The position numbers and the translations under genes are program-made. A DNA stretch of 6,331 nucleotides from Actinomycetes bacterium (GTDB lineage Bacteria; Actinomycetota; Acidimicrobiia; Acidimicrobiales; Palsa-688): contig JAJZWW010000201.1 of NCBI GenBank assembly GCA_021846485.1, positions 1-6,331 on the forward strand, read 5' to 3'. Each line of letters starts with the position of its first letter. The stretch's first letter is position 1. A model generated the notes under the pieces. That model did no database searches, was not told where the DNA came from, and saw only the letters and a list, made by a program, of their open reading frames with translations. Positions 5,319-6,331 of this stretch are shown in pieces.

Positions 5319-5857
5319 GCGGCACCGAGCCGGCGGGCGCGCCCCCGCACGCGCCGTCCACCGCCACCCCGGTGGACGCCGTCGCCGAGGCCCACGGGTG
5401 CCCGGTGGTCGACAGCCTCGGCTCGATGGTCGTGCACACCGACAGGGAGCGCTACCACGGGCTGCTCGAGGGTCTCCGCTCCGACGGCTACGACTTGTTC
5501 GTGGGTCTCTGCGGGGTCGACTACCTGACCCACCCCGGACGGGAGCTGCCGGCGGGCGTCACCCCGGAGCGCTTCGAGGTCGTCGTGGAGCTGTGGTCGG
5601 TGGCTGCCCGGCGCCGCCTGCGGGTCCGCTGCCAGGTGCCGGCGTCGGACCCCTCGGTGCCGACCGCCTTCGACGTGTGGGCGGGCGCCGAGGCCCACGA
5701 GCGGGAGACCTACGACATGTTCGGGATCCGCTTCGACGGCCACCCCGACCCCAGCCGGATCCTGATGCCCGAGGACTGGGAGGGCCACCCGCTGCGCAAG
5801 GACTACGCCACCGGGGAGGTGCCGGTGCAGTTCAAGGAGTCCCCCGACCGGCGCTGA
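5315..5857 (+). CDS. nuoC: NADH-quinone oxidoreductase subunit C (30 kDa subunit)
   Basis: NuoC is a cluster-free structural subunit of the peripheral arm of complex I and packs against NuoB and NuoD. The protein has 180 residues. The family signature is complete: ERETYDMFGIRFDGHPD (about 129-145), followed by RILMPEDWEGHPLRKDY (148-164). The first 20 or so residues are Ala/Pro-rich and probably flexible. The conserved fold starts around VAEAHG. Separate nuoC and nuoD genes are the usual actinobacterial arrangement, unlike the fused nuoCD of E. coli. The ATG overlaps the nuoB stop by four bases. No strong Shine-Dalgarno is seen, so re-initiation by coupled ribosomes is likely. Confidence 0.96.
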   Translation: MSGTEPAGAPPHAPSTATPVDAVAEAHGCPVVDSLGSMVVHTDRERYHGLLEGLRSDGYDLFVGLCGVDYLTHPGRELPAGVTPERFEVVVELWSVAARRRLRVRCQVPASDPSVPTAFDVWAGAEAHERETYDMFGIRFDGHPDPSRILMPEDWEGHPLRKDYATGEVPVQFKESPDRR

Positions 5858-5894
5858 CCCGGACCTTACCCCCGAGCACGAGAGCCGACCCACC

Positions 5895-6331
5895 ATGACC
5901 ACCACCAGCGAAGACCTCCCCGGCGCCCCCGGGGCCCCCGTCCCGGCCCCGCAGATGCCAGCCGGCGACGGCCTCGACGCCCGCCGGCGCAGCCTGCTCG
6001 ACCGGCTGCTCGGGCGCGCCGTGCCGGGGGGCGCCGAGGTCAACCGGATGCTGCAGGACAAGACCTCCGAGGGTGCCCAGGAGCTCGACTCCCCCGGCCG
6101 GCAGTCGCCCGCCGAGCTGCGCCGGGAGCGCGGCGGGGTGCTGCGCCTGCCCGAAGGGGTGGGCGTCGACCCCGGGGACCTCGATCTCGACGTGCCGAGC
6201 GAGGAGCGGATGATCCTCAACCTGGGCCCCTCGCACCCCTCCACCCACGGGGTGCTGCGGATCATGGTCGAGCTCGAGGGGGAGACGGTGCTGCGCTCCA
6301 AGCCGGTGGTCGGCTACCTCCACACCGGGAT
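5895..6331 (+). CDS. nuoD: NADH-quinone oxidoreductase subunit D, N-terminal part with an unusual extension
   Basis: NuoD (49 kDa subunit) forms the quinone-binding pocket of complex I with NuoB. The gene runs off the right edge; 145 full codons are present. The conserved core begins at MILNLGPSHPSTHGVLRIM (106-124) and continues to PVVGYLHTG (137-145), where the HPSTHG loop contributes to the quinone site. The family usually has Q where S113 stands (GPQHPSTHG). Before the core are about 105 residues; in many homologues only about 10-40 precede it. The extension is Pro/Gly-rich at first, then charged and helical (ARRRSLLDRLLGR, 29-41). Its codons almost all end in G or C, so it looks truly coding. 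The start chosen is the ATG 37 bases after the nuoC stop, with only a weak purine stretch (CGAGAG, 5879-5884). Later starts are possible: ATG 6048, GTG 6138, or ATG 6210, which directly follows GAGGAG. Confidence 0.92.
   Translation, partial: MTTTSEDLPGAPGAPVPAPQMPAGDGLDARRRSLLDRLLGRAVPGGAEVNRMLQDKTSEGAQELDSPGRQSPAELRRERGGVLRLPEGVGVDPGDLDLDVPSEERMILNLGPSHPSTHGVLRIMVELEGETVLRSKPVVGYLHTG

Noticed and set aside
5111..6301. Minus-strand open frame opposite nuoB, nuoC and nuoD
   Set aside because: It is a shadow that runs across three certain genes and has no domain features.

Overview
The window is very GC-rich chromosomal DNA. By eye it is well above 65% GC, and almost every codon of the real genes ends in G or C. 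GTG and probably TTG starts occur beside ATG. The gene content and protein style point to an actinobacterium (Actinomycetota). A deep-branching, Acidimicrobiia-like lineage is possible, but that is an inference. Nothing suggests a plasmid, phage or other mobile DNA: no tRNA, rRNA, CRISPR array or insertion sequence was seen.

Left part (1-1848, + strand): the end of hemB (porphobilinogen synthase) overlaps the start of a complete hemL (glutamate-1-semialdehyde aminomutase). Both belong to the C5 route of tetrapyrrole (haem) synthesis and look like the tail of a hem operon.

Middle (1885-3978): a minus-strand FAD-dependent geranylgeranyl-reductase-family gene converges on hemL. By family and location it is a candidate menaquinone side-chain reductase. 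Divergent from it, across about 54 bp, is a membrane-anchored Rieske [2Fe-2S] protein on the + strand. Its second cluster motif reads C-P-C-D instead of C-P-C-H, so one of the two canonical histidine ligands is replaced by aspartate. This is the most unusual observation in the window. The gap that follows (3979-4169) holds an imperfect tandem repeat, a perfect 10-bp GC hairpin and a plausible promoter for the next operon.

Right part (4170-6331, + strand): nuoA, nuoB, nuoC and the 5' part of nuoD, the start of a standard complex I (NADH:quinone oxidoreductase) operon, with very short gaps or overlaps. NuoA has a long low-complexity C-terminal tail. NuoD has a roughly 100-residue N-terminal extension before its conserved core.

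Together the genes fit respiratory electron transport: haem synthesis, menaquinone modification, a Rieske protein that may handle quinol electrons, and complex I reducing the quinone. Most of this is ordinary housekeeping. The novelty lies in the Rieske variant, the Nuo extensions and the repeat/hairpin-rich intergenic region, not in a complete new system.
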